Position numbers and translations under genes: made by a program
Shown here: in pieces, positions 55,745-64,000 of the stretch
How positions within the stretch are numbered: position 1 is the first letter of the stretch
Layout: the number at the start of each line of letters is the position of its first letter
NCBI RefSeq assembly: GCF_029814175.1
Contig: NZ_CP122312.1
Location: 682,001 to 746,000, forward strand
Reading direction: 5' to 3'
Origin: Halospeciosus flavus
GTDB lineage: Archaea > Halobacteriota > Halobacteria > Halobacteriales > Halobacteriaceae
DNA: 64,000 bases
The notes under the pieces: generated by a model
Told to the model about the DNA's origin: nothing
What the model saw: only the letters and a program-made list of their open reading frames with translations
Database searches by the model: none

Positions 55745-56942
55745 CTGCGTTCGTCTCGTCAGTCGTGTCTCCGTTCGTCGCGTCACCGGCCTCGGCGCTG
55801 ACCGCGCCCTCGGGCACGCCGCCGGCAACACGGAAGCCGCCGGTCTCGGCCCGACCGGAGAGTTCGCGCTGCGGGAACGGGATCTTGATACCTTCCTCGC
55901 GGAACGCGTCGTGGACCGCCGCGATGACGGCAGTGTGGGCGCGCCACTTCCGGCGCGCGCTCGGCTTGTCGATCCAGAAGCGGAGGTCGATGGTCACGGC
56001 GGAGGCGCCGAACTCCGTGAGGACGGCCTGTGGACGCGGGACCGTGAGGATCTCTTCGACGTCCTTCATCGCCTCGGCGGCGACCTCGACGGCGTGTTCG
56101 ACGTCGGTGTTGTAGTCGACGCCCACCTCGACGTGGTGGCGCAACCGTCCCTTGCGGGACTTGTTGACGATGTCGGTCGCGCCGACGACGTCGTTCGGGA
56201 GCATCACGTACTCGCCGTCGAACGTCTGGATGCGCGTGTTGACGATGGTGATGTCGGTGACGATGCCCTCGTTGTCGCCGATCTCGACCCAGTCGCCGAT
56301 CTCGAAGGGACGAGAGAACATGAGGACGAACCCGGCGAGGAGGGCGCCGAGCGTCTGTCGCGCGGCCAACCCGAAGACGATGCCGGCGAAGCCGGCCCCG
56401 ATGAGTAGCCCCGAGAGGTTCACGTTCCAGAGACCAAGGACCAACAGTACGAACGCGGTGTAGAGGACGAGTTGGAGGACGCGGAAGGTGACCTCGGTCT
56501 GGTGTTCGGAGATGCCCTCGCGGCGCTTGACGAAGTTGTCCATCGCGCTGTGGACGACGCCGGTCGCGACGTAGACGAGGACGAACAGCCCGACCGTGAC
56601 GAGTGCGCGCGTCCCGAGGATGACCGGCCGCTCCCCGAACGTCGAGTTCTGGAGGAGTGTCGCGATCTCTCCTGTCGCCCCCCAGACGACGACGAGTGCG
56701 CCGCTCCCGGCGAGGACGAGGACGAACAGGAACACGGCGAGCGCGACGTTCAGGACGTGTTCGCTGACGTCACCGCGGAGGCGGTCGGCGACGCGACGCC
56801 CGGCGAACCAGGCTACCAGCAGGAGGAACACCGTGCCGACCGAGAGGGCGACCTGGAGGTCGCTCGCGGCGAGTGCGTTCGCGGCGCCAGCGGTCGTCGT
56901 AGTCGTCGTAGTCGAGGTAGTTGTCGTCGCGGTGGCGCTCAC
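55737..56942 (-). CDS. MscS-type mechanosensitive ion channel
   Basis: The 401-residue protein has three to five membrane helices; the pore helix region reads GFAGIVFGLAARQTLGALLA (~190-210), followed by FEIGDWVEIGDNEGIVTDIT, the beta domain of MscS. It opens under membrane tension to release solutes. It is cotranscribed with the methylase gene on one side and with ksgA on the other (four-base overlap). Confidence 0.88.
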   Translation of the reverse strand: MSATATTTTSTTTTTTTAGAANALAASDLQVALSVGTVFLLLVAWFAGRRVADRLRGDVSEHVLNVALAVFLFVLVLAGSGALVVVWGATGEIATLLQNSTFGERPVILGTRALVTVGLFVLVYVATGVVHSAMDNFVKRREGISEHQTEVTFRVLQLVLYTAFVLLVLGLWNVNLSGLLIGAGFAGIVFGLAARQTLGALLAGFVLMFSRPFEIGDWVEIGDNEGIVTDITIVNTRIQTFDGEYVMLPNDVVGATDIVNKSRKGRLRHHVEVGVDYNTDVEHAVEVAAEAMKDVEEILTVPRPQAVLTEFGASAVTIDLRFWIDKPSARRKWRAHTAVIAAVHDAFREEGIKIPFPQRELSGRAETGGFRVAGGVPEGAVSAEAGDATNGDTTDETNADD

Positions 56943-57772
56943 GTCGGTTCACCCACCTCCAGTGCGATGTTCGCGAGTTCGGCGAACGTCGACGGCCGGA
57001 GGTCGCCGGGGCGCTTGCGGAGCGTCTCCTCGTCGAGGGCGTCGACGATGGCCTCGGGTGCATCGAGTCCAGAGATGTGGGCCGTGTTGCGGATGGCGTT
57101 GCGGACGTTCTTCCGGCGCTGGGTGAACAGCGCCTTCACGAAGCGTAGGAAGAAGTCCTCGTCGTCGACTTCGTACTCGGGCGCGCGGGGAGTGAGTCGG
57201 ACGATGGCGCTCTCGACGCGCGGTTGCGGGTCGAACGCCTCGCGGGGAACCTCCTCGACGAGTTCGACGTCGGCGTAGTGTTGAGTTGCGACCGTGAGCC
57301 GGCCGTACTCGGAGGTCCCCGGTTCGGCGGCCATCCGCTCGGCGAACTCCAGTTGGTACATCAGGACCGCGGGCTTCCCCTCAGGGAGCAGACGGAACGT
57401 GAGGTCGCTGGAGGCGCTGTAGGGGAGGTTCGAGATACACACGGTGTAGTCCGGGAGGTCGACCTCCAGCGCGTCGCCCTGGATCACGTCGAGGCGGCCG
57501 GCTTCGACGACTTCGGCGAACTCCTCGCGGACGAACTCCGCGAGGTTCGGGTCACGCTCGATTACGGTCACCTTCTCCGCGACGTCGAGGAGTCGGTCGG
57601 TGAGTGCGCCGGTCCCGCCGCCGATTTCGAGGACGTGGGTCGTGTCGAACTCGTCGGCGTAGGTCGGGATGCGGTCCAGTACCCGGTCGTCGACGAGGAA
57701 GTGCTGGTCGAACTCGGGGTTGCCGCGGCCGGCGCGGCGGATGAGTTCGTCGGGGTCCCTGTAGTCGGTCAT
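56939..57772 (-). CDS. ksgA: 16S rRNA dimethyladenosine transferase KsgA/RsmA
   Basis: The 277-residue protein, starting MTDYRDPDELIRRAGR, has EIGGGTGALTDRLL (SAM loop) and the catalytic NLPYSASS. It dimethylates the two adjacent adenines near the 16S 3' end. An in-frame upstream extension overlaps no known family part and is rejected. It overlaps the mscS gene by four bases. Confidence 0.93.
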   Translation of the reverse strand: MTDYRDPDELIRRAGRGNPEFDQHFLVDDRVLDRIPTYADEFDTTHVLEIGGGTGALTDRLLDVAEKVTVIERDPNLAEFVREEFAEVVEAGRLDVIQGDALEVDLPDYTVCISNLPYSASSDLTFRLLPEGKPAVLMYQLEFAERMAAEPGTSEYGRLTVATQHYADVELVEEVPREAFDPQPRVESAIVRLTPRAPEYEVDDEDFFLRFVKALFTQRRKNVRNAIRNTAHISGLDAPEAIVDALDEETLRKRPGDLRPSTFAELANIALEVGEPT

Positions 57773-58006
57773 TGTCGGGTATAGCGGTGGAAAGGGTGTA
57801 AAGCCAGCGAGATTCGAAGACGGCGAACACCGTGAGCCGTCGAGGATCTCGGACTGGCGAGCGGGAGCGACCGGTGGGAGCGACACGCGAGTAGCGAGAA
57901 TCTCGAAACGCGAACGGGGAGGAACGACCCGTGAGCGACCTGAGGGAGGGAGAATCTCGACGAAGCGGGCAGCGACGGTTCCGGAGTCTCCGGAGAGGGG
58001 GTCGAG
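57773..58006. repeat. intergenic stretch with recurring GAGAATCTCG boxes
   Basis: The 234 bp between ksgA and the DUF655 gene contain cgagaatctcgaaacg, ggagaatctcgacga, gtcgaggatctcgg and agcgagattcgaag, that is four variants of a self-complementary GAGAATCTC box, with purine-rich spacers. No ORF is seen. They may be decayed duplicated sequence or a protein-binding region. Confidence 0.4.
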
Positions 58007-58579
58007 TTAACTCCGGACGAAGAGGTGGTACTTCACGTCGCCGTCCTTGATCTCCGAGAGGATCCGCTCGACGACGACCTCCTTCGGGTTGTGGAGACCC
58101 GAGACGCGCTCGTCGAGGTCCTCGAAGCTCTCGAAGGGGCCGCGTTTGCGCTCGTCGAGAATCTTGTCGCGGAGCGTGCTCCCGATACCGGGGACGAGGT
58201 CGAGTTGGTGCTGGCGCAGCGAGACGGCCTGTGCGTCGTTGTAGAAGTCGACGAACTGGCGTTCGTTGGCCTCGACGATCTCCTCGACGACGTAGTCGAG
58301 TTCCGAGCGCGCGCCGTCGGTCAGGTCGTCGTAGTCGACGGTGTGGCCGCGTTTCACCCCCTCCTCGAAGTCGGGTTGGACGCGGATGCGGTCGTCGATG
58401 GAGATGTCGGCGTCGTCGGCGAGGCTCACCTCGTAGAGCGTGAAGTCCTCCTCGTCGACGGCGAAGGCAATGGGTGGGTCGAACCGCGAGCGCACACCGT
58501 CGGTCCGGCCGTGGTGGAGTACGTCGAGGACGACCGCGTAGCGTTCGCTGTCAGAGTCGGGGGACTCGTCGTCGGTCAT
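58007..58579 (-). CDS. DUF655 family protein with helix-hairpin-helix
   Basis: The 190-residue protein has an N-terminal OB-like part (RYAVVLDVLHHGRTDGVRSR) and a helix-hairpin-helix LVPGIGSTLRDKILDERK at ~130. DUF655 proteins always lie near ksgA, rpoF and rpl21e in archaea, as here. They probably bind nucleic acid in ribosome or transcription work; the exact job is unknown. Confidence 0.88.
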   Translation of the reverse strand: MTDDESPDSDSERYAVVLDVLHHGRTDGVRSRFDPPIAFAVDEEDFTLYEVSLADDADISIDDRIRVQPDFEEGVKRGHTVDYDDLTDGARSELDYVVEEIVEANERQFVDFYNDAQAVSLRQHQLDLVPGIGSTLRDKILDERKRGPFESFEDLDERVSGLHNPKEVVVERILSEIKDGDVKYHLFVRS

Positions 58580-58624
58580 ACCTGTCTGTACGCCGACGGG
58601 GTACTTAAAAAGTCGGCAGATGCG

Positions 58625-58981
58625 CTACGCGTACTTCGCGACGACGTCGAGAACGTCGTCGAGTTCGTCGCCGGAGAGCGCGTAGCGCTCCTGGGCGAAC
58701 ACCGCGCGGAGTTCGGTCCGGGACTGGGGCAGGAGGTCGGCGATCTTGTGCGCCTCCGGCTCGCCGAGCTGCTCGAACTCGAGGAGTTCTTCGACGAGTT
58801 CGCGTGACTCTTCGGGGTCGAGGACGGCGAAGCGGTTGACGTGCTCGACGGCGCGCGCGAGTTCGTAGCGGAGTTCTCGCTCCTCGTCGGCGGCGCGTTC
58901 GGCCTCGACGTCGGCGAGGGCCTCCTTCGCCTCGGAGACGGTGAGGAACTCCTCGTCGACCTTCTCCTTGAAGATCGTCAT
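58625..58981 (-). CDS. rpoF: DNA-directed RNA polymerase subunit F
   Basis: The 118-residue protein (MTIFKEKVDEEFLTVSEAKE ... LDVVAKYA) is the archaeal RpoF/Rpb4 subunit, which forms the stalk with RpoE. Its HRDC-like helical end is present. It starts 3 bp after the L21e stop. Confidence 0.93.
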   Translation of the reverse strand: MTIFKEKVDEEFLTVSEAKEALADVEAERAADEERELRYELARAVEHVNRFAVLDPEESRELVEELLEFEQLGEPEAHKIADLLPQSRTELRAVFAQERYALSGDELDDVLDVVAKYA

Positions 58982-58984
58982 CGT

Positions 58985-59275
58985 CTACTCCTGTGCGCGG
59001 AGGTGGGCGGGCTTGGCGATGACGGTCTTGGTCTTGCCGTTGTCGTTGACCTCGACCTTGTACGCGCGACCCTGCGTGCCGACGACCTCACCGGTGAGGC
59101 CGCTGAAACGCGGGTGGAAGCGACCCTCGGAGACGCTGGGGTCGAGCTTCAGGTGGACCTTCTGGCCCTCGTCGAACTCGGCGACGGCGCGCTGGGGCGG
59201 GGACATCCCGCGCTCGCGGGGCTTGTTCGAGAGCTTCTCCCGGCTGCTGTTGAGGGGTCCGTTGGAGCTCGGCAT
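58985..59275 (-). CDS. rpl21e: 50S ribosomal protein L21e
   Basis: The 96-residue protein has the L21e core ([39 protein letters not shown]). It is the first gene of the rpl21e-rpoF-DUF655-ksgA-mscS-hemK series on the minus strand. A divergent gene starts about 100 bp away. Confidence 0.94.
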   Translation of the reverse strand: MPSSNGPLNSSREKLSNKPRERGMSPPQRAVAEFDEGQKVHLKLDPSVSEGRFHPRFSGLTGEVVGTQGRAYKVEVNDNGKTKTVIAKPAHLRAQE

Positions 59276-59377
59276 AGTCGTATGGGTGTCCTACTGCCGT
59301 CGGCGTTATAAAACGCACGTTCTGGGTCTCGTCGTCGCACCAACGGACCTAACTCCCGCGCGCGCGACGCGTCGAGT

Positions 59378-60541
59378 ATGTCCGAGGACCACGAGCGCTT
59401 CGAGACGCGGGCCATCCACGCCGGCCAGGAACCCGACGAGGAGACCGGCGCGCTGATGACGCCCATCTACGCCAATTCCACCTACGAGCAATCCGCACCC
59501 GGCGAGCACACCGGCTACGAGTACTCCCGGACCGCCAACCCGACGCGGACCGACCTGGAGGACAACCTCGCCGCACTGGAAGGCGGGGAGTACGGCCGCG
59601 CCTTCTCCTCGGGGATGGGCGCCATCAACACCGTCCTCAACCTCCTCAAGGCCGGCGACCACGTCGTCACCGGCGACGACGTCTACGGCGGCACCCACCG
59701 CATCATGACCCAGGTGTACGAGGAGTACGACCTTGAGTTCGACTTCGTCGACACTACCGACCACGACGCCGTCCGCGAGGCGATGCGCGAGGAGACGGAG
59801 TTGGTGTGGGTAGAGACACCGACGAACCCGCTGATGCGCGTCAACGACATTGCCGCGCTCTCCGAGATCGCCCACGAGTACGACGCGCTCTGCGCCGTCG
59901 ACAACACGTTCGCGACGCCCTACCTCCAGCGTCCCCTCGAACACGGCGCCGACATCGTCGCCCACTCGCTCACCAAGTACCTCGGCGGTCACTCCGACCT
60001 CGTCGCGGGCGCGCTCGTGACCGACGACGCGGACCTCGACGAGCGCATCGGCTTCTACCAGAACTCCGTGGGCGCGACCCCCTCGCCGTTCGACTGCTTC
60101 CTCGTCCTCCGCGGGACGAAGAGCCTCCCCGTCCGGATGGACCGCCACTGCGAGAACGCCCGCGAGTTGGCCCAGTGGCTCGACGACCACGAACACGTCG
60201 AGCACGTCTACTACCCCGGACTGGAGAGCCACCGCCAGCACGACCTCGCCGCCGAGCAGATGGACGACTTCGGCGGGATGCTCTCCTTCGAACTCGACGC
60301 CACCCTCGCGGAGGCCAGCGACGTCGTCTCGAACACCCACGTCTTCACCCTCGCGGAGTCACTGGGCGGGGTGGAGTCGCTCATCGAACAGCCGGCGGCG
60401 ATGACCCACGCCGCCATCCCGCAGGAGGAACGCGAGGCCGCCGGGTTGACCGACCCGCTCATCCGCGCGAGCGTCGGTATCGAGCACGTCGAGGACCTGA
60501 AGGCCGACCTCCAGCAAGCCATCGAGAGCGTCCTGGAGTAG
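59378..60541 (+). CDS. cystathionine gamma-synthase / gamma-lyase family enzyme
   Basis: The 387-residue PLP enzyme has SSGMGAINTVLNLLKAGDH, the PLP lysine in HSLTKYLGGHSDLVAG, and the family end LIRASVGIEHVEDLKADLQQ. It either makes cystathionine or cleaves it, or makes homocysteine from O-acetylhomoserine; the family cannot be split by eye. It lies 4.3 kb from the methionine synthase pair, so a role in methionine synthesis is possible. Confidence 0.88.
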   Translation: MSEDHERFETRAIHAGQEPDEETGALMTPIYANSTYEQSAPGEHTGYEYSRTANPTRTDLEDNLAALEGGEYGRAFSSGMGAINTVLNLLKAGDHVVTGDDVYGGTHRIMTQVYEEYDLEFDFVDTTDHDAVREAMREETELVWVETPTNPLMRVNDIAALSEIAHEYDALCAVDNTFATPYLQRPLEHGADIVAHSLTKYLGGHSDLVAGALVTDDADLDERIGFYQNSVGATPSPFDCFLVLRGTKSLPVRMDRHCENARELAQWLDDHEHVEHVYYPGLESHRQHDLAAEQMDDFGGMLSFELDATLAEASDVVSNTHVFTLAESLGGVESLIEQPAAMTHAAIPQEEREAAGLTDPLIRASVGIEHVEDLKADLQQAIESVLE

Positions 60542-60586
60542 TCGGCCGGGACTAGCTATTTCTCGGTTCCACTCGACGGCCCGTCT

Positions 60587-61258
60587 ATGGAACTCGCAGA
60601 AGGTGTCTACAGTCTCCCGTGGCGCATCGAACAGCCAGAGAACGTCCGGACCTTCCACCCGTCGGCGGTCGAACGCGAGGACGGCTCGCTCGTCCTCGTC
60701 GACACGGCACTACCGGGGCACCTCGATGGACTCTCCGACGCCCTCGACGAACACGGATTCGCCCTCGACGACGTCGACCTCGTCGTCCTCACCCACCACG
60801 ACGGCGACCACGCGGGCGCGCTCTCCGCGCTGCTCGACGAGACGGACGCCGAGGTGCTCGCTCACTCCGAAGAGGTTCCGTTCGTCGAGGGCGAGACGTG
60901 GCCACTGAAGACTCCCGAAGACGCCGAGCGCTACCCGCCCGCGCGGGTGGACGTCGAGGTCGTCGAGGGTGTCGCCATCTCGACTGCGGCCGGCCCACTC
61001 CGCGTCGTCGAGACGCCGGGGCACACCCCCGGACACGTCTCGCTGTACCTCCCCGCGTGTCGACTGCTCCTCGCGGGCGACGCGCTGACCGCCGACGCCG
61101 ACGGCGTCCAGCGACCGGCCGAGGGCTTCACGCCCGAGATGGACCGGGCGATGGACTCAGTCGAGCGGCTCGCGGACCTCGACGTCGAGGGCGTGCTCGC
61201 CTTCCACGGCGGCTACGTGCCGGCCGACGAGGAGGACGTCGCCGCCCTCGTCGAGTGA
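60587..61258 (+). CDS. metallo-beta-lactamase fold hydrolase
   Basis: The 223-residue protein has the metal motif VLTHHDGDHAGALSAL (HxxxDH), the downstream His in TPGHTPGHVSLYL, Asp in LLLAGDAL and a final His in FHGGYV. The Gly-rich GHTPGHV block fits glyoxalase-II-like hydrolases. The substrate is unknown. Confidence 0.85.
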   Translation: MELAEGVYSLPWRIEQPENVRTFHPSAVEREDGSLVLVDTALPGHLDGLSDALDEHGFALDDVDLVVLTHHDGDHAGALSALLDETDAEVLAHSEEVPFVEGETWPLKTPEDAERYPPARVDVEVVEGVAISTAAGPLRVVETPGHTPGHVSLYLPACRLLLAGDALTADADGVQRPAEGFTPEMDRAMDSVERLADLDVEGVLAFHGGYVPADEEDVAALVE

Positions 61259-61323
61259 GGATCAGTGAAACGCTCGTTTCACCCTCCAGAAGGCGTTTAG
61301 TCGGGGGAGCCGTCTCGACGACT

Positions 61324-61989
61324 GTGAAGCGACGGACGTTCCTCGAATCGGTCGGTGCACTCGGTGTCGTCGGGAGTACCGTCCTCGCCGGGTGTACCGG
61401 TGCGGACGGTGACGGCGGGGCCGGGAACGGGACGAACAGTGACACGACGACCAGCGGAGACCCCGCCGACGGCGACACCACGACCACGGGACCGTTCCCG
61501 ACGCGAGTCGTCGCCGTCGAACCCGACACCGTCACCGACGCCCTCGACGCGAGCGTCTCGGTGAGGCTCACGCAGAACTTCTCGGAGACCGCACCTGCGG
61601 AGTTGGCGGTCGAAGTGACCAACGACACCGGGTCGGCACAGACCTACCAGTTCGGCCCGGTCGTCCCGTGGTCGGCCATCTGGGCGAAGCACGCGTCGGC
61701 GGACGCGACGCTCGTCGCGGTCCCCGGACCCGCCACGGAGACCCAGGGTAGCGGTATCGTCCCGGAAGCGCCCACGGACGGGTGCTGGCAGGCTGCAGAC
61801 GGACTCGTCCTCCCCGAGTACCTCCAGCGAAAGGAGTTAGCCGCCGGTGCGTCGGTCCGTCACCGGTACACGCTCGTCGGGCAACACGACGACGCAGCGT
61901 GTCTGCCGGCGGGCACCTACCGGTTCGCCGATGGCGACTTCCTCGGGCGGGCGGCGTGGGGATTCGACGTCCAGGTCGAACACCAGTAG
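61324..61989 (+). CDS. secreted lipoprotein of unknown function
   Basis: From the GTG at 61324 the protein has 221 residues. It starts VKRRTFLESVGALGVVGSTV with a lipobox LAGC at ~22, followed by a Thr/Gly/Asp-rich linker and a beta-rich domain (ETAPAELAVEVTNDTGSAQT). Export is probably by Tat (RRTFLE) with lipid attachment at the Cys, as in many haloarchaeal lipoproteins. A DUF-type Ig-like fold is likely. It follows the MBL gene by 65 bp. Confidence 0.75.
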   Translation: MKRRTFLESVGALGVVGSTVLAGCTGADGDGGAGNGTNSDTTTSGDPADGDTTTTGPFPTRVVAVEPDTVTDALDASVSVRLTQNFSETAPAELAVEVTNDTGSAQTYQFGPVVPWSAIWAKHASADATLVAVPGPATETQGSGIVPEAPTDGCWQAADGLVLPEYLQRKELAAGASVRHRYTLVGQHDDAACLPAGTYRFADGDFLGRAAWGFDVQVEHQ

Positions 61990-62092
61990 CGCTTCGGGAC
62001 AGGGGTTCCCGGACTGGCGCTCCCGGACTGGCGTCGAACGGCCTGCAGTCTTCCGTAGGTTTATCTCTGCGTGTTCACACTGTCCACACAAC

Positions 62093-63421
62093 ATGCGAGA
62101 ACACCTCACAGTCTCCGAAGACACCATCCGGGAAGCTTGCGGTGACGTCGACCTCCCGGCGCTGGGCGTCGTCGAACAGGTGTGGGACGTCGACCCGATT
62201 CCGGCCGACGAGGTAGCGGGCGTGGCAGCCGACGCAGTCGACGACCTCGACTTCGAGGACGTCCCCGAAGGCGGCGAAGTAGCCGTCGGGGCGGGGAGTC
62301 GAGGGATCGCCAACCTCCCCGAACTGGTCCGCGGCGTCGTCGACGGCGTTCGTGATCGAGGGTACGAACCGTTCGTCTTCCCCGCGATGGGGAGCCACGG
62401 CGGTGCGACCGCCGAGGGCCAACGCGAGAAACTCGAGACGCTCGGCGTCACCGAGGAGTCCATCGGCTGCGAGATTCGCGCCACGATGGCGGTCGAACAG
62501 GTCGGCGAGACGCCTGACCGCGGCGTGCCGGTGTACGCCGACGCGAACGCCGTCGCCGCCGACGCCATCGTCCCGGTGAACCGCGTCAAGCCACACACCG
62601 ACTTCAGCGGCGAGGTCGAGAGCGGCCTCTCGAAGATGCTCGTCATCGGGATGGGCAAACAGCGCGGCGCGAAGATGGCCCACGACTGGGCGGTCGACTG
62701 GAGTCTGCGCAACATGATCCCCGAGATCACCGAGCAGTTACTCGACGCCCTCCCCGTGGCCGGCGGCGTCGCCATCGTCGAGGACCAACACGACGACACG
62801 ACCCTCGTCGAGGGGATTCCGCCGTCGGGGTTCCTCGAACGCGAGGCCGAACTCCTCGAACTCTCGTGGGAACTCATGCCGAAACTCCCCTTCGACGAAC
62901 TGGACGTCCTCGTCGTCGACCAGATGGGCAAGGACGTTAGCGGCCAGGGGATGGACACGAACGTCACGGGACGGCGCCACTTCACCATCGACGAACCGGA
63001 ACCGGAGACGCCCGAGGTGAAGCGCGTCTTCACCCGCGGGTTCACCGAGAAGACGAAGGGGAACGCGATGGGGATGGGACAGGCCGACTTCGTCCACGAC
63101 GACGTCCTCCAGGGCCTCGACTGGTCGAAGTCGCTCATCAACGCCATCACGGCCAGTACCGTCCGCGGGGTACGCCTCCCGCCGGTCGTCGAGAACGACC
63201 GCGCGGGGCTGACGGCGGCACTCGGGACCATCGGTCCCGTTCCCGGCGACGAGGCGCGCGTCCTCCGGGCCACGGACACGATGCGACTGAAGCGCTGTTA
63301 CGCCTCGGCACCGCTCGTGGAGGCGGCACGCGACCGCGACGACCTCCGCGTCGTCGAGGAACCTTCGGCGGTCGAGTTCGACGGAGACGGGGAGTTCGTC
63401 GACGAGTCGCCGGACCACTAA
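62093..63421 (+). CDS. LarA/DUF2088-related protein
   Basis: The 442-residue protein from the ATG at 62093 (a TATA-like ggtttatctc is 30 bp upstream) has VGAGSRGIANLPELVRGV and the PAMGSHGGATAEGQ block typical of the DUF2088/LarA family, then VNRVKPHTDFSGEVESGLSK and a C-terminal region KGNAMGMGQADFVHDDVL. LarA enzymes use a nickel-pincer cofactor for racemisation of lactate; this branch has no proven substrate. Confidence 0.75.
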   Translation: MREHLTVSEDTIREACGDVDLPALGVVEQVWDVDPIPADEVAGVAADAVDDLDFEDVPEGGEVAVGAGSRGIANLPELVRGVVDGVRDRGYEPFVFPAMGSHGGATAEGQREKLETLGVTEESIGCEIRATMAVEQVGETPDRGVPVYADANAVAADAIVPVNRVKPHTDFSGEVESGLSKMLVIGMGKQRGAKMAHDWAVDWSLRNMIPEITEQLLDALPVAGGVAIVEDQHDDTTLVEGIPPSGFLEREAELLELSWELMPKLPFDELDVLVVDQMGKDVSGQGMDTNVTGRRHFTIDEPEPETPEVKRVFTRGFTEKTKGNAMGMGQADFVHDDVLQGLDWSKSLINAITASTVRGVRLPPVVENDRAGLTAALGTIGPVPGDEARVLRATDTMRLKRCYASAPLVEAARDRDDLRVVEEPSAVEFDGDGEFVDESPDH

Positions 63422-63483
63422 CCGAGACACCGGCGACTGGCCCATCCTGAGCCATCGCTACTCGTCTCCGTTCACAGTAGAAG

Positions 63484-63568
63484 TGTGCGGGACCGGATTC
63501 GAACCGGCGGACCCCTACGGGATAGCGTCCTAAGCGCTACGCCGTTGGCCTGGCTTGGCTACCCGCAC
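63484..63568 (-). tRNA. tRNA-Leu(TAG)
   Basis: On the minus strand the acceptor stem gtgcggg/cccgcac closes, with discriminator A. The anticodon loop ctTAGga is in the stem tagcg/cgcta, and a long variable arm and the T arm ccggttcgaatccgg follow, giving leucine (TAG). No intron is visible. Confidence 0.94.
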
Positions 63569-63639
63569 TCGAACTCGCGCGAAATGCGCAGTTCCCGTTT
63601 TGGGTGGCGGCGACAAGTAGGTGTCGTCTCACAGCCACA

Positions 63640-63860
63640 CACCCACCCCATATGTAGAGTGTTTTGCGCTCACACACCGGGCACGACGGAACACGGGGGC
63701 GGATCGCCGGTCGATGGAGCGGGAACTCCCTCCCCCCAGTTGTAGACTGTTCTCGACGCCGGAGCGGGGTGGACGAGTGGGAACGGGGGTGAATCGGCGG
63801 TCGTCCGGACGACGAAGTGGCGGAACCCCCTCCCCCCAGTTGTAGACTGTTCTCGGCGTC
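63640..63860. repeat. diverged ~100-bp tandem repeat
   Basis: The block cctccccccagttgtagact followed by gttctcg occurs at about 63729-63756 and 63829-63856, 100 bp apart, with a weaker copy (atatgtagagtgttttgcgc) at about 63651. Between the blocks, cgggggcggatcgccggtcg near 63690 and cgggggtgaatcggcggtcg near 63784 also correspond. No gene is visible in 63569-64000, which otherwise looks non-coding. Confidence 0.6.
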
Positions 63861-64000
63861 GAGAGGGGGTGGGGTCCGAAGTGCCGACGGCGAACCGACG
63901 TTCGAGCGACCAGTACTCGAACTGGCCGTCGTCGGCCAACGAGACTCGGACGGGGTCGCTCGAACCGAACGAGTCGAATCGACGACGATTCGGCCGGCGT

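Noticed and set aside
63640..63860. Replication origin
   Set aside because: No orc1/cdc6 gene and no recognisable origin recognition box were seen; only C-rich repeats are present.

Overview
The window is chromosomal DNA of a haloarchaeon (class Halobacteria). The GC content is high, the proteins are acidic, and there are archaeal-type ribosomal protein and RNA polymerase operons, an archaeal mevalonate branch (mevalonate kinase, isopentenyl phosphate kinase, GGPP synthase), archaeal RNase J, TmcA, L7Ae, RpoD/N/K/F, ferredoxin-dependent pyruvate oxidoreductase and ISH-type transposons. Many genes appear leaderless, with a TATA element 25-30 bp before the start codon. Species cannot be fixed from the sequence alone.

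Layout. 1-6.8 kb: a small membrane protein, a pentapeptide-repeat protein with a TM-loop-TM end, an MFS transporter, a cation/Ca2+ exchanger, a frameshifted aminotransferase and an SDR reductase. 6.8-22.1 kb: an accessory island. It starts with a gene-poor spacer holding a ~580-bp imperfect inverted repeat. Next comes a divergent gene cluster (8.5-16.9 kb): DUF5305-like protein, signal peptidase, rhomboid protease, three DUF1102-type exported proteins, a membrane-tethered winged-helix protein and a PGF-pre-PGF/CARDB surface protein. After it come an ISH3-like element inserted in an IS605-derived MITE, a scar made of three broken gene pieces that mirror genes elsewhere in the window, a 42-bp tandem repeat array and 1.8 kb without genes. 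22.1-25.5 kb: a conserved membrane protein, a second MITE, a frameshifted IS1595-type element with a clear target duplication, and an actin-like (salactin-like) gene. 25.5-32.9 kb: zinc-ribbon protein, FAD protein, SRPBCC protein, Lrp regulator, porBA, Mrp ATPase and MoaA.

33-44 kb is the housekeeping core: tRNA-Ser, rpsM-rpsD-rpsK-rpoD, tRNA-Leu, rpl18e-rplM-rpsI-rpoN-rpoK-eno-rpsB, two tiny membrane ORFs, then mvk-ipk, rnj (with a structured leader) and idsA. 44-63.6 kb: aldo/keto reductase, gltX, two DUF456-like membrane proteins, tmcA, a DUF7847-like protein, rpl7ae-rps28e-rpl24e-ndk, a split methionine synthase, a HemK-type methylase, an MscS channel, ksgA, DUF655, rpoF, rpl21e, cystathionine gamma-synthase, an MBL hydrolase, a lipoprotein, a LarA/DUF2088 protein and tRNA-Leu(TAG). 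The window closes with a diverged ~100-bp tandem repeat.

How the parts fit. The core regions couple translation, transcription and isoprenoid lipid synthesis in tight operons with overlapping stops and starts. The most novel part is the 8.5-16.9 kb cluster. I read it as a dedicated export, processing and anchoring system for small Tat/SipW-like surface proteins, possibly an extracellular fibre, with its own regulator. Rearranged relics of a second set lie at 18.7-19.7 kb. This functional reading is inference; the domains and the relics are seen directly.
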